Shown here piece after piece: positions 1 through 7,446 of a DNA stretch of 8,010 nt. A program made the translations under genes and the position numbers. This DNA comes from Undibacterium sp. GTDB taxonomy: Bacteria > Pseudomonadota > Gammaproteobacteria > Burkholderiales > Burkholderiaceae_D. Numbering within the stretch: the first letter of the stretch is position 1; every line of letters begins with the position of its first letter. Under the pieces are notes generated by a model that saw only the letters and a program-made list of their open reading frames with translations, did no database searches and was not told the origin of the DNA. The DNA is taken from assembly GCA_019752975.1 (NCBI GenBank), contig JAIELM010000168.1, positions 1-8,010 on the forward strand, written 5' to 3'.

Positions 1-3
1 GCG

Positions 4-23
4 CCTCGGCGTTGAGGGGTTTT
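4..23 (+). terminator. Weak hairpin plus T-run at window edge, possible terminator
   Basis: CCTC (4-7) and GAGG (14-17) can pair around a six-base loop and are followed by GG and TTTT (20-23). This resembles a small intrinsic terminator read on the plus strand. It would fit a plus-strand gene ending just left of the window and converging on the DUF1345 gene. The stem is only 4 bp, with one further pair possible across a mismatch, and the left side is at the window edge, so this is tentative. Confidence 0.25.
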
Positions 24-60
24 CAATGAAGAATCACTATAGTATTTATTTGGATTGAAA

Positions 61-714
61 TTAATTGATCAGGCTTGCGGCAATATTGATAGAAAATCCC
101 AACACCGCGATATTGAATAAGAAGCTCAGTATCGACTGGACTAAAACAGTTCTACGCATAGAACGTGATTGAACGGCGATATCAGAAGTTTGCGCCGCTA
201 CCGAGATCGTAAATGAAAAATACAAAAAATCCCAATAATCAGGACTAAGCTCATCGTCAGGAAATTTCAATGGTCGAGTGCTAGGCGACGCAGAATAATA
301 TAGTCGCGCATAATGAAAGGTGTAAAGCATACCCACCAAAGCCCAAGAACCAAGTACGGTTGCACCAGTTAAACCGTAATGAAACAGTCTCAGACCTGGA
401 TTTAGCGCCTTAATCGAAGCCAGCTCCCACACCAAAGCAGCGATACTAGCTATCGCACCCAACAACATAAAAACAAGTACCACAAAAGCGCCACGATCTT
501 CTTGTTTGGCAATGCGACTGACATGCGCATGATCTGCACCTATCATCAACCACAACATTAAACAAAAATACAACCAGATCGCCAGATTCCAAGCGACCAA
601 TAGACGACTAATGACACTCCATTGATCCGGCAACACTAGCACGGCGGCAAAACCAAATAGCAAAGAACCTGCTAGTCGCCCTACACGTGAATTAAAAAAC
701 TCTTGTACGCGCAC
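61..714 (-). CDS. DUF1345 family inner-membrane protein
   Basis: A 217-residue predicted membrane protein of the DUF1345 family; the family has no established biochemical role that I know of. Hydrophobic segments lie at about residues 13-29, 37-59, 76-97, 113-135 and 190-214. The family signature is the stretch at 159-188, which contains DYWDFLYFSFTI followed by AAQTSD and a basic SRSMRR end. The length is normal for the family. The start is a GTG at 712-714: an in-frame stop (TAG) lies just two codons upstream, so no longer start is possible, and the next ATG is about 50 residues in, which would remove the first membrane segment. An AGGG lies almost against the GTG, closer than an ideal ribosome-binding site. 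The gene begins 10 nt after the stop of the solute-binding protein gene on the same strand, so cotranscription and perhaps translational reinitiation are likely. Family assignment is confident; function is unknown. Confidence 0.86.
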   Translation of the reverse strand: MRVQEFFNSRVGRLAGSLLFGFAAVLVLPDQWSVISRLLVAWNLAIWLYFCLMLWLMIGADHAHVSRIAKQEDRGAFVVLVFMLLGAIASIAALVWELASIKALNPGLRLFHYGLTGATVLGSWALVGMLYTFHYARLYYSASPSTRPLKFPDDELSPDYWDFLYFSFTISVAAQTSDIAVQSRSMRRTVLVQSILSFLFNIAVLGFSINIAASLIN

Positions 715-724
715 GCCCTATGGC

Positions 725-2302
725 CTATTTCTGGAAAAAATTAAAGGCATGCGTCTTATCGTCATTACGTGTAACGAAACGCAGTTTTTTACTCACTACC
801 CAGCTATTCATTTGCTGGTGTATGGGGATATAAGCGGCATCGTTAATGACCAGACCGTAAGCCTCTTTCAAGGCTTGCATATGCTCTTTTTCAGAGCGTG
901 CTCGCATCGCTGCTTTGATGGCGACATCAACTTTGTCATTGCAATAGCGCGCCCAGTTATTATTGTCTTGTTCGCCTTTGGATTTATCTCGTAAAGGTTC
1001 ACAAAAAGCAATCTCAGTAAGTAGCGCCATAGGATCGGCATCGATGGCATTCCAACCTAACAACATGGCACTAAATTGGCGACTCCGTCCACGTTGCAAA
1101 AATTTGTCCATGGTACTACTCTCGGCCGTCGCGGTTATGCCGATCGCGTTTAACATCTCAGCAATGGCTTGAAGAACTTTGGTGTCATTAACGTAGTTAT
1201 TACTCGACCCATGCAAGGTCAACTTGAAGCCGTCTTTATAACCAGCATCATTCAATAATTTCTTCGCTTCCAACACATTAAAACGTATCGCCTTATTTTT
1301 ATCACTAAAAGCAGGAGAAGTTGGCTTAACAAAGTTATTAGTGGGCTCAGACAAACCTTTCATAACCTGATCGCGGATCATTTCTCTATCAATTGCCAAA
1401 GAAATGGCTTGTCTTACTTTGATATTTTTCAGCGGATTCTTATCCAATACGGCACCCGTTTTATCAAACACAAAAGGACTACGACTTCTATCTATATCCA
1501 AACCAAGAAAAATAAACCGTCCGCTGGTTTTCGAGACCAAGCTAAAAAGAGGATTACTACGTAGTTTTTCCACTTCCGCCATAGGCACATCTTCCATCGC
1601 ATCCAACTGCCCTGCTAACAACGCCTTTAGCCTAGCATTGACATCTGGAATAAAGCTCATACTCACCTTTTTCCAAACACTGGGATTCATCTGCCAATAT
1701 TCTTCATTGCGTTCTAATTGCACAAAATCTTTTTTTGCTGGCTTCACAAACTTATATGGACCTGTGCCGATTACCTCAGTGTCACTGGCTTTTTCCACCA
1801 ACTTTGACTTCATGGGAATATTACTTAGTTGACTCAAAAGATTGGGAGTGGGCGTGCCCAATACTAAGCGTATGGTGTATTTATCGACCAAGAAATTGCC
1901 TTCCTTTGCCTCTTTGCTTTCCTTACTCAACTTAACGCCATCACCTTCCCCATATGCCTTGGTAATTTTGTTGAGTGTCCAAATCGCGTCCTCAGCAGTA
2001 AACTCCTGACCATTATGAAACTTAACCCCTTTACGCAATTTAAACTCCCAAGTCAGCGGATCAATCATCTTCCAAGACTGCGCTAAACAAGCTGAAATCA
2101 CACCGGCTGCATCAACACAAATAAGAGGATCATAAATATGCTCAACCACGCTGGGATTAGGAAAACCTCCCCGAACTGAGACTAAATCAACCGGACTTTT
2201 CATCCCTAATTTTAATTCTTGTGCGTGCGCCGAAGAAAAAATCGCAGTAAAGATGACAAGTAATACATAGGCGCAGCAGCGCAATTGATTGAATTTTTTC
2301 AT
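725..2302 (-). CDS. ABC transporter substrate-binding protein, peptide type (SBP family 5)
   Basis: A periplasmic binding protein of about 525 residues in the DppA/OppA family, which captures peptides or related small solutes for an ABC importer. Residues 1-27 form a Sec signal peptide with MKK, a hydrophobic core and an AHA cleavage site before QELKLG. The family hallmarks are WEFKLRKGVKFHNG at about 85-98 followed by FTAEDAIWTL, GTGPYKF at about 179-185, and VRQAISLAIDR at about 296-306. The mature protein has four cysteines (about 62, 72, 434, 454) that could form two disulfides. The ATG at 2300-2302 was chosen because it puts the signal peptide at the N terminus; the reading frame stays open to a TTG at 2345-2347, but that would add 15 basic/hydrophobic residues before the MKK. 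No clear Shine-Dalgarno precedes the ATG. No permease or ATPase gene adjoins it, so it either serves a transporter encoded elsewhere or does something else. The exact ligand cannot be read from the sequence. Confidence 0.93.
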   Translation of the reverse strand: MKKFNQLRCCAYVLLVIFTAIFSSAHAQELKLGMKSPVDLVSVRGGFPNPSVVEHIYDPLICVDAAGVISACLAQSWKMIDPLTWEFKLRKGVKFHNGQEFTAEDAIWTLNKITKAYGEGDGVKLSKESKEAKEGNFLVDKYTIRLVLGTPTPNLLSQLSNIPMKSKLVEKASDTEVIGTGPYKFVKPAKKDFVQLERNEEYWQMNPSVWKKVSMSFIPDVNARLKALLAGQLDAMEDVPMAEVEKLRSNPLFSLVSKTSGRFIFLGLDIDRSRSPFVFDKTGAVLDKNPLKNIKVRQAISLAIDREMIRDQVMKGLSEPTNNFVKPTSPAFSDKNKAIRFNVLEAKKLLNDAGYKDGFKLTLHGSSNNYVNDTKVLQAIAEMLNAIGITATAESSTMDKFLQRGRSRQFSAMLLGWNAIDADPMALLTEIAFCEPLRDKSKGEQDNNNWARYCNDKVDVAIKAAMRARSEKEHMQALKEAYGLVINDAAYIPIHQQMNSWVVSKKLRFVTRNDDKTHAFNFFQK

Positions 2303-2456
2303 GATTGATTTTAATAACGTAAACCGAAATACCCCACGCTTGCCCAAGCGTAAGGTATTCTAACCTGTCTCACCAGTTTTGAACCACGGCAAAATAAAAT
2401 ACGACATTTTTTGACGGCACGTCCCGAGCAACTCAATTTATCCATCGCACCGACCT
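2303..2456. promoter_or_regulatory. Divergent intergenic region with putative promoters
   Basis: These 154 bases separate the divergently transcribed binding-protein and phosphatase genes and must hold both promoters unless a distant one is used. For the minus-strand gene, a TAGAAT element (complement of 2357-2362) is a good -10 candidate, but the best -35 candidate, TTCAAA (complement of 2378-2383), is only 15 bases away. For the plus-strand gene, TTGACG at 2411-2416 is a good -35 candidate, but the sequence 17 bases downstream (CAATTT, 2434-2439) is a poor -10. Neither start codon has a clear Shine-Dalgarno. I see no Pho-box-like direct repeats. Individual promoter calls are weak; only the presence of a regulatory region is well supported. 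Confidence 0.45.
2328..2359. repeat. 14-bp inverted repeat upstream of the binding-protein gene
   Basis: The left arm AATACCCCACGCTT (2328-2341) and right arm AAGCGTAAGGTATT (2346-2359) are reverse complements except at two adjacent positions, with a GCCC spacer. It overlaps the candidate minus-strand -10 (2357-2362) and would surround the start of transcription, which is a typical place for a repressor operator. As RNA it could also fold into a leader hairpin about 26 nt before the ATG. No T-run follows, so it does not look like a terminator. The structure is directly visible; its role is inferred. Confidence 0.5.
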
Positions 2457-4136
2457 ATGAAACCAATCAAGACCACAGTAAAGATCCTTAGCGCTAGTAT
2501 TTTTTTTGCCTGCGGTATTAATTCTATTTGTGCCTACGCAAACGAAAGCAAGCCAAGGGACAGCGTTCCTCCACCAAAATTAGTCCTGGTCTTAGTCGTA
2601 GATGGACTCCCTCAAGAGCAAGTGCAACGCTATCGTGATCAACTGGGTGAAGGCGGTTTTAAGCGTCTCATGCAACAAGGTGCATGGTATGGCAATGCCC
2701 ATCAGGCACACGGAGTAACGGTGACTGCGGTTGGGCACGCAGCGGTATTGACAGGCGCTTACCCGTATCAACATGGGATCATCGCCAATAACTGGATAGA
2801 CCCAAAAAATCTCGCTTCTGTATATTGCACAGAAGATGTGAATCACACTTATCTAGGTGAGGAAACCAAACCTAGCGACGGCACTTCTCCAGCCAATTTA
2901 AAAGTCAACACGCTCGGTGATGAATTGCGTTACGCCAGTGGCAATCGCTCCAAGGTGATTGCCGTTTCGGGCAAAGATAGAGGAGCTATTTTATTAGCGG
3001 GTAAAACCGGTACCGCCTATATGCTAATGAAAAAATCAGGAAATTTTGCCAGCAGTAGCTACTATATGAATTCTTATCCAGCATGGCAAAAAACCTTCCA
3101 AGCAAAACGACCACAAGACCAATACTATGGGAAACAATGGACGCTCTCATTGCCAGAGAGTGCCTATTTCGGTGACGCCAAAGACGAACTAGTCGCTCCA
3201 AGCGGTGGCAACAATGGTCTTCATTTCCCTTACACTTACGATAGCAAGTCGGGCCAACCCGATGCCGAATATTACGACAAATTATTCACTAGCCCTTTTC
3301 TGGACAAGCTCACTTTAGATTTCGCACTTGCTGCCTTAGACGGCGAAAAATTAGGACAAAATTCGGTCACTGATTTACTTGCCGTTAGCTTATCCAGTCA
3401 CGATTATGTCAATCATGCTTGGGGACCTGAGAGCCGTATGTCGCACGATCACTTACAACGTTTAGATCGCTTAATAGCGAGTTTTCTCAATGACGTAGAC
3501 AAAAAAATTGGCTTAGATAAGACCTTGGTCATACTCACCGCCGATCACGGCTTTGCTAACGTACCCGAATTTTCCCAAGAAAATAAGCTCGATGCTTATC
3601 GCTTGGATTCCAGCAAAATGATGACCGCATTAAATCTACATTTACAGGAAAAATTTGGCCTTGAAAAGCTCGCCAAAAAATGGTCCTCACCCCATGTTTT
3701 GCTGGACTATGAGAACAGCGCTGCAAAAGGAATTGCTAGAGCTGATCTAGAGAATACTGCGGCACGTTTTTTACTCAGTTACCCTGGTGTGGCCAATACC
3801 TATACCCGCAGTCAATTTGAGACTGGCGCACTAGCCGATAATAGAATAAGCAAACTAATGCAAAGAGCATGGCATAGACAACTCTCCGGCGACGTCGCCG
3901 TAGTGACTAAACCATTCTGGTATTTTTCCAGCGGACTTACCGGCACGTCGCACGGTTCACCATACAACTACGACAGCAACGTTCCCCTCATGTTCATGGG
4001 AAAACCGTGGATCAAAGCAGGAAGCCGTGGTGAATACGCAGAAGTAGTAGACATTGCGAGCACCCTCGCGAACATATTGAGAATACGCCCTCCAGCAGCA
4101 GCTGAAGGACGAGTGTTGGTGGAGATGTTGAAGTAA
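2457..4136 (+). CDS. PafA-like periplasmic alkaline phosphatase / phosphodiesterase
   Basis: A 559-residue exported member of the alkaline phosphatase superfamily (type I phosphodiesterase/nucleotide pyrophosphatase fold), expected to hydrolyse phosphate monoesters in the periplasm with two zinc ions. Residues 1-28 are a Sec signal peptide with a likely AYA cleavage site; C19 is not in a proper lipobox. The active site follows Elizabethkingia PafA: D49 in VVDG (D38 there), nucleophile T90 in TAVGHAAVLTG (T79), N111 in HGIIANNW (N100), K173 and R175 in GKDRGA (K162/R164), D316 and H320 in HDYVNH (D305/H309), D363 and H364 in TADHGF (D352/H353), and H499 in GTSHGSPYNYD (H486). All but the last sit at a constant offset of 11, with the last at 13. 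The K/R pair favours monoesterase activity of the PafA kind over a nucleotide phosphodiesterase. The ATG fits the signal peptide, though no good Shine-Dalgarno is visible. It stands alone, transcribed away from the binding-protein gene. Residue equivalences come from memory of PafA. Confidence 0.93.
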   Translation: MKPIKTTVKILSASIFFACGINSICAYANESKPRDSVPPPKLVLVLVVDGLPQEQVQRYRDQLGEGGFKRLMQQGAWYGNAHQAHGVTVTAVGHAAVLTGAYPYQHGIIANNWIDPKNLASVYCTEDVNHTYLGEETKPSDGTSPANLKVNTLGDELRYASGNRSKVIAVSGKDRGAILLAGKTGTAYMLMKKSGNFASSSYYMNSYPAWQKTFQAKRPQDQYYGKQWTLSLPESAYFGDAKDELVAPSGGNNGLHFPYTYDSKSGQPDAEYYDKLFTSPFLDKLTLDFALAALDGEKLGQNSVTDLLAVSLSSHDYVNHAWGPESRMSHDHLQRLDRLIASFLNDVDKKIGLDKTLVILTADHGFANVPEFSQENKLDAYRLDSSKMMTALNLHLQEKFGLEKLAKKWSSPHVLLDYENSAAKGIARADLENTAARFLLSYPGVANTYTRSQFETGALADNRISKLMQRAWHRQLSGDVAVVTKPFWYFSSGLTGTSHGSPYNYDSNVPLMFMGKPWIKAGSRGEYAEVVDIASTLANILRIRPPAAAEGRVLVEMLK

Positions 4137-4197
4137 AAAAATCACGGTAAGAAACTACCGACTTGTGGCATAAGTATTTTTCTCATCCCATTAATCT

Positions 4198-4239
4198 ATC
4201 GGGTGAATGTAGCATTAGTCCCAGCTATATTCACCCGAT
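4198..4239. terminator. Strong hairpin between convergent genes, probable shared terminator
   Basis: ATCGGGTGAAT (4198-4208) and ATTCACCCGAT (4229-4239) are perfect reverse complements. After one mismatch (a G-U pair in plus-strand RNA) the stem continues with TAGC (4210-4213) and GCTA (4224-4227) around a 10-nt loop. On the plus strand it is followed by a short T-run (4239-4242), about 60 nt after the phosphatase stop. On the minus strand it begins 13 nt after the permease stop and is preceded by AAAA, but no good U-run follows. It is most convincing as the phosphatase terminator and probably also ends the efflux transcript. Confidence 0.75.
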
Positions 4240-4252
4240 TTTGCTAGTCAAA

Positions 4253-7200
4253 TTAAGCCTTCTTCCCCATCACAAAATACACTGACTTCATCAACAAGCG
4301 GAACACCAAGCGTACAAAAATCAAGGTCAACAGCGCTTCTATCAAAGTCACAAGAAAAGCGAAGAATGCGTTCCAGCGTACTTGGCGACGACCAAATTTG
4401 GCAATCATGCGGTCACGTGCGATTTCTATACTATCGTAAAAACTCGGCACCACCAATAAAGTGAGGAAGGTCGAAGTGATCGTACCACCTATGATCGCAA
4501 TAGCCAATGGGCGATAAAATTCACCACCCTCACCGATACCAATCGCCACCGGCAACATACCCGCAATCAACGCAAAAGTAGTCATCAAAATGGGACGTAA
4601 ACGCATGCGACCAGCATACATCAGCGCTTCTTCTCTATCGACACCTTCAGCCTGCCGCTTACGCGCGCAATCTAACAAGAGAATCGCGTTTTTCGCGACC
4701 AAACCCATCAACATAATAATGCCGATAAAACTCATCAAATTAAGCGTACCGTTAGTGAGCAAAAGTGCGACCACCACGCCAATGAGACTCAAAGGCAAAG
4801 ACAGCATGACTGCACCTGGTGCTGTAAAAGAACTAAACTGCATCACTAGGATCAAATACATCAAGCCTATGCCCATGACAAGTGCAATTCCCATTTCGGT
4901 GAACAACTCTTTTTGACTACGCGCAGAACCATCAAGTTCTATGCCATAGCCGGCAGGGAAATCAATCGCTTTTGCCAATTTCAACGCATCCGCAGTCACT
5001 TCACCAGAAGAGCGTCCTTGTGCGTTCGCTGAGACCGAAATCATCCGCTTGCCGTCCGCATGTTGAATACTCGCAGGTCCCTTACCCATAGTCACAGTCG
5101 CAATTTGACTCAGTGGCACCATTTTGTCTGTCCCAGCGACCGTAATGGGGAGATGTTCAATATTATCGGCACTAACTCTATCGTCCGGATGCAAGCGCAC
5201 CGCCACATCGCGTGTTTCACCAATAGGATCAACCCAATCTCCCACTTCGACACCAGCAAAAGCCACTCGTAGAGATTGCGCCGCGTCAGCCGCTGAAATA
5301 CCCAGCGAGTTAGCCAAACCACGATTGAGTTCGATTTGCAGTTCATCCTTAGGATCTTGCTCGGACAAACCCACGTCAACTGCGCCGGGAACTTTACGTA
5401 ACCGCTCCATATAGGCATTGGTTATTTCCATCAGCTTACGCGAATCGGCACCAGAAAAACGTATCTGCACCGCCTTACCACCAGCGAAGCCAACATCGTC
5501 CTGCACCACATATTCGGCGCCGACCAATGCACTGGCCTTCTTACGCAACTCGATCGCAATATCAATCGCTGAACGCTTGCGTTCATTGGATGGGCCAATA
5601 TCCACATACACCCGTCCACTGGTAATACCGACGCTGCTATTGGTCTCTTTGGTCTCGGCTAAGGTACGAGCGACCTCCGCAGCTTTTTCTACTTTCAACT
5701 TGGTATATTCCAAGCTGGAACTCGAAGGGGTACGAATATTGATCACGATAGTACCGCTATCGGAATTTGGTAAGAAACCACTACCACCAAATTTGGCGTG
5801 CAGTACCACGGCACCAACAAAACTAAGAAGTGCAATCACTGCCATCCAACGGCGATGATGCAGCGCCCAAGAAATCACATCGCCATAACGCTCCGCCTGA
5901 TGGTCAAACCAAATATTAAAACGCTCTAACAGACGGCTAATTCCCTTCTTGGGTACCAAGTGATGCCCCACTGGATCACCCCAAAAAGCAGACAACATTG
6001 GGTCAAGCGTAAATGAAATAAACAAGCTCACCATCACGGAAGCGGTCACGGTCAAGGCGAAGGGACGGAACCATTCTCCCGAGACCCCGGGCATGAAGGC
6101 CACTGGAATAAACACGGCCATAATCGAGAAGGTGGTGGCGGCAACCGCCATACCAATTTCTGCTGTGCCATTTAAAGCAGCAGTACGTCGATCCGAGCCA
6201 TTTTCCATATGCCGTACTATGTTTTCTCGCACCACAATCGCATCATCAATTAATACACCAATCGCAAGAGAGAGTCCAAGCAGGGTCATAAAATTGAGCG
6301 TAAAACCACACAACCAAACCGCAATAAAGGCGGCAATCACCGAAGTTGGCAAACTCAAAGCAGTGATCAACGTGGAGCGCCAAGAATTTAAGAAAACGTA
6401 GACTACAAAAATCGTCAGCACAGCACCAAACAACAGCGATTCAATGACATTATTCAGGTTCTTACTCGCTTGCTTACCGCCATCTTGGGTGATGTCGATA
6501 TGCGTCCCTTCGGGTAAGGATTTATTAATTTCGTCGACTTTATCCCTCACTAAATTCGCCACAGAGACGGTACTTGCTTCACGCGAACGGTTGATCGAGA
6601 TACCTACGTTAGGGTTACCACTACGTAGACTAAACCCAGATATTTCTGCGAAGCCGTCTTGTATCTCTGCCACTTGAGCTAAGCGTATCACTTCGTTACC
6701 GCGGCGCTTTACAACGATTTGTTCAAACTCAGCTGGCGAAGCTAAACGCCCGATCAAACGTATGCTCTTTTCGTCCATCACGCCACGGACCTTACCTACG
6801 GGCGCAGTAGAATTTTGTGCCCGCAAAGCACTCACTACCTCGGATACCGATACATTATATTCACGCAGTTTTTGCGCTCGCAGTAACACGCTCAATTCAC
6901 GGTTCAAAGAGCCATTTACGCTCACAATAGCAACACCATCAACCGCGCGAAATTTATCCGCCAGTTGATCTTCAGCGATACGTGAAATAGCCGCATGACT
7001 GAGTTTTTTGGAAGACAAGGCCAATTGCATAATCGGTTGATCATTGGGATCTCGCCTAGTAATAATCGGTTCTCGCATTTCTAAGGGTAGCTTATAGCGC
7101 ACCCCTGCGATGGCGTTTCTGACCTCTTCTGCCGCCTCGATCATATTACGTTCAAAATTAAAAATGAGCGTGAAATTGGCATTCCCTTCACGTGCAGTGG

Positions 7201-7444
7201 CAAAGCTTAGCGTCACTCCAGAAATACTTTGTAAAGATTTTTCGATGCGACTGATGATCTCGCGCTCCACCGTTTCAGGCGATGCACCCGGGTAAGGGAT
7301 ATAAATATTTAAGACAGGCTCTTGTACATTAGGCCGCTCGTTGACCCTTAATTTTTTCAGCGCCAGCAAACCCAAACACATTACCGCGATAATGATGACG
7401 ATGGTTGCTATGGGGCGTTTAATACTAAAATTGGACAGGAACAT
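4253..7444 (-). CDS. RND efflux transporter permease (HAE1/AcrB-type)
   Basis: A 1063-residue inner-membrane pump subunit of the AcrB/ACR_tran family, which uses the proton gradient to expel drugs or other amphiphiles through a trimeric tripartite complex. TM1 is at about 10-30, followed by a large periplasmic porter/docking loop (about 31-335), TM2-TM6 (about 336-487), TM7 (about 532-549), a second periplasmic loop (about 550-846) and TM8-TM12 (about 847-1003). The proton relay is intact: D400 and D401 in TM4 (LIDDAIVV) and K918 in TM10 (GLVAKNAILLLD), matching AcrB D407/D408/K940. The start ATG has a GGGGAAA ribosome-binding site inside the end of the adaptor gene, whose stop is 2 nt upstream, so the two are cotranscribed and probably translationally coupled. 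Unusually, about 60 residues follow TM12, with a further hydrophobic stretch at about 1024-1048. Substrate range cannot be read from sequence, and metal efflux (HME) is unlikely because the TM4 motif is of the DD drug type. Confidence 0.96.
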   Translation of the reverse strand: MFLSNFSIKRPIATIVIIIAVMCLGLLALKKLRVNERPNVQEPVLNIYIPYPGASPETVEREIISRIEKSLQSISGVTLSFATAREGNANFTLIFNFERNMIEAAEEVRNAIAGVRYKLPLEMREPIITRRDPNDQPIMQLALSSKKLSHAAISRIAEDQLADKFRAVDGVAIVSVNGSLNRELSVLLRAQKLREYNVSVSEVVSALRAQNSTAPVGKVRGVMDEKSIRLIGRLASPAEFEQIVVKRRGNEVIRLAQVAEIQDGFAEISGFSLRSGNPNVGISINRSREASTVSVANLVRDKVDEINKSLPEGTHIDITQDGGKQASKNLNNVIESLLFGAVLTIFVVYVFLNSWRSTLITALSLPTSVIAAFIAVWLCGFTLNFMTLLGLSLAIGVLIDDAIVVRENIVRHMENGSDRRTAALNGTAEIGMAVAATTFSIMAVFIPVAFMPGVSGEWFRPFALTVTASVMVSLFISFTLDPMLSAFWGDPVGHHLVPKKGISRLLERFNIWFDHQAERYGDVISWALHHRRWMAVIALLSFVGAVVLHAKFGGSGFLPNSDSGTIVINIRTPSSSSLEYTKLKVEKAAEVARTLAETKETNSSVGITSGRVYVDIGPSNERKRSAIDIAIELRKKASALVGAEYVVQDDVGFAGGKAVQIRFSGADSRKLMEITNAYMERLRKVPGAVDVGLSEQDPKDELQIELNRGLANSLGISAADAAQSLRVAFAGVEVGDWVDPIGETRDVAVRLHPDDRVSADNIEHLPITVAGTDKMVPLSQIATVTMGKGPASIQHADGKRMISVSANAQGRSSGEVTADALKLAKAIDFPAGYGIELDGSARSQKELFTEMGIALVMGIGLMYLILVMQFSSFTAPGAVMLSLPLSLIGVVVALLLTNGTLNLMSFIGIIMLMGLVAKNAILLLDCARKRQAEGVDREEALMYAGRMRLRPILMTTFALIAGMLPVAIGIGEGGEFYRPLAIAIIGGTITSTFLTLLVVPSFYDSIEIARDRMIAKFGRRQVRWNAFFAFLVTLIEALLTLIFVRLVFRLLMKSVYFVMGKKA

Positions 7445-7446
7445 GA

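Noticed and set aside
1404..1832. Plus-strand open frame of 142 codons antisense to the binding-protein gene
   Set aside because: It is a shadow of the conserved SBP family 5 gene, with no recognisable domain and no sign of its own ribosome-binding site.
2303..2347. Longer N terminus of the binding protein starting at the TTG at 2345-2347
   Set aside because: It would place 15 residues ahead of a clean signal peptide beginning MKKF, has no ribosome-binding site, and its start falls inside the inverted repeat.
4145..4160. Small inverted repeat CGGTA/TACCG just after the phosphatase stop
   Set aside because: The stem is only 5 bp with no T-run after it; the much stronger hairpin at 4198-4239 explains termination better.
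5418..5858. Plus-strand open frame of 146 codons inside the permease gene
   Set aside because: It lies wholly antisense to a strongly conserved RND coding region, has Ser/Thr/Arg-rich composition typical of an antisense shadow, and shows no recognisable domain.
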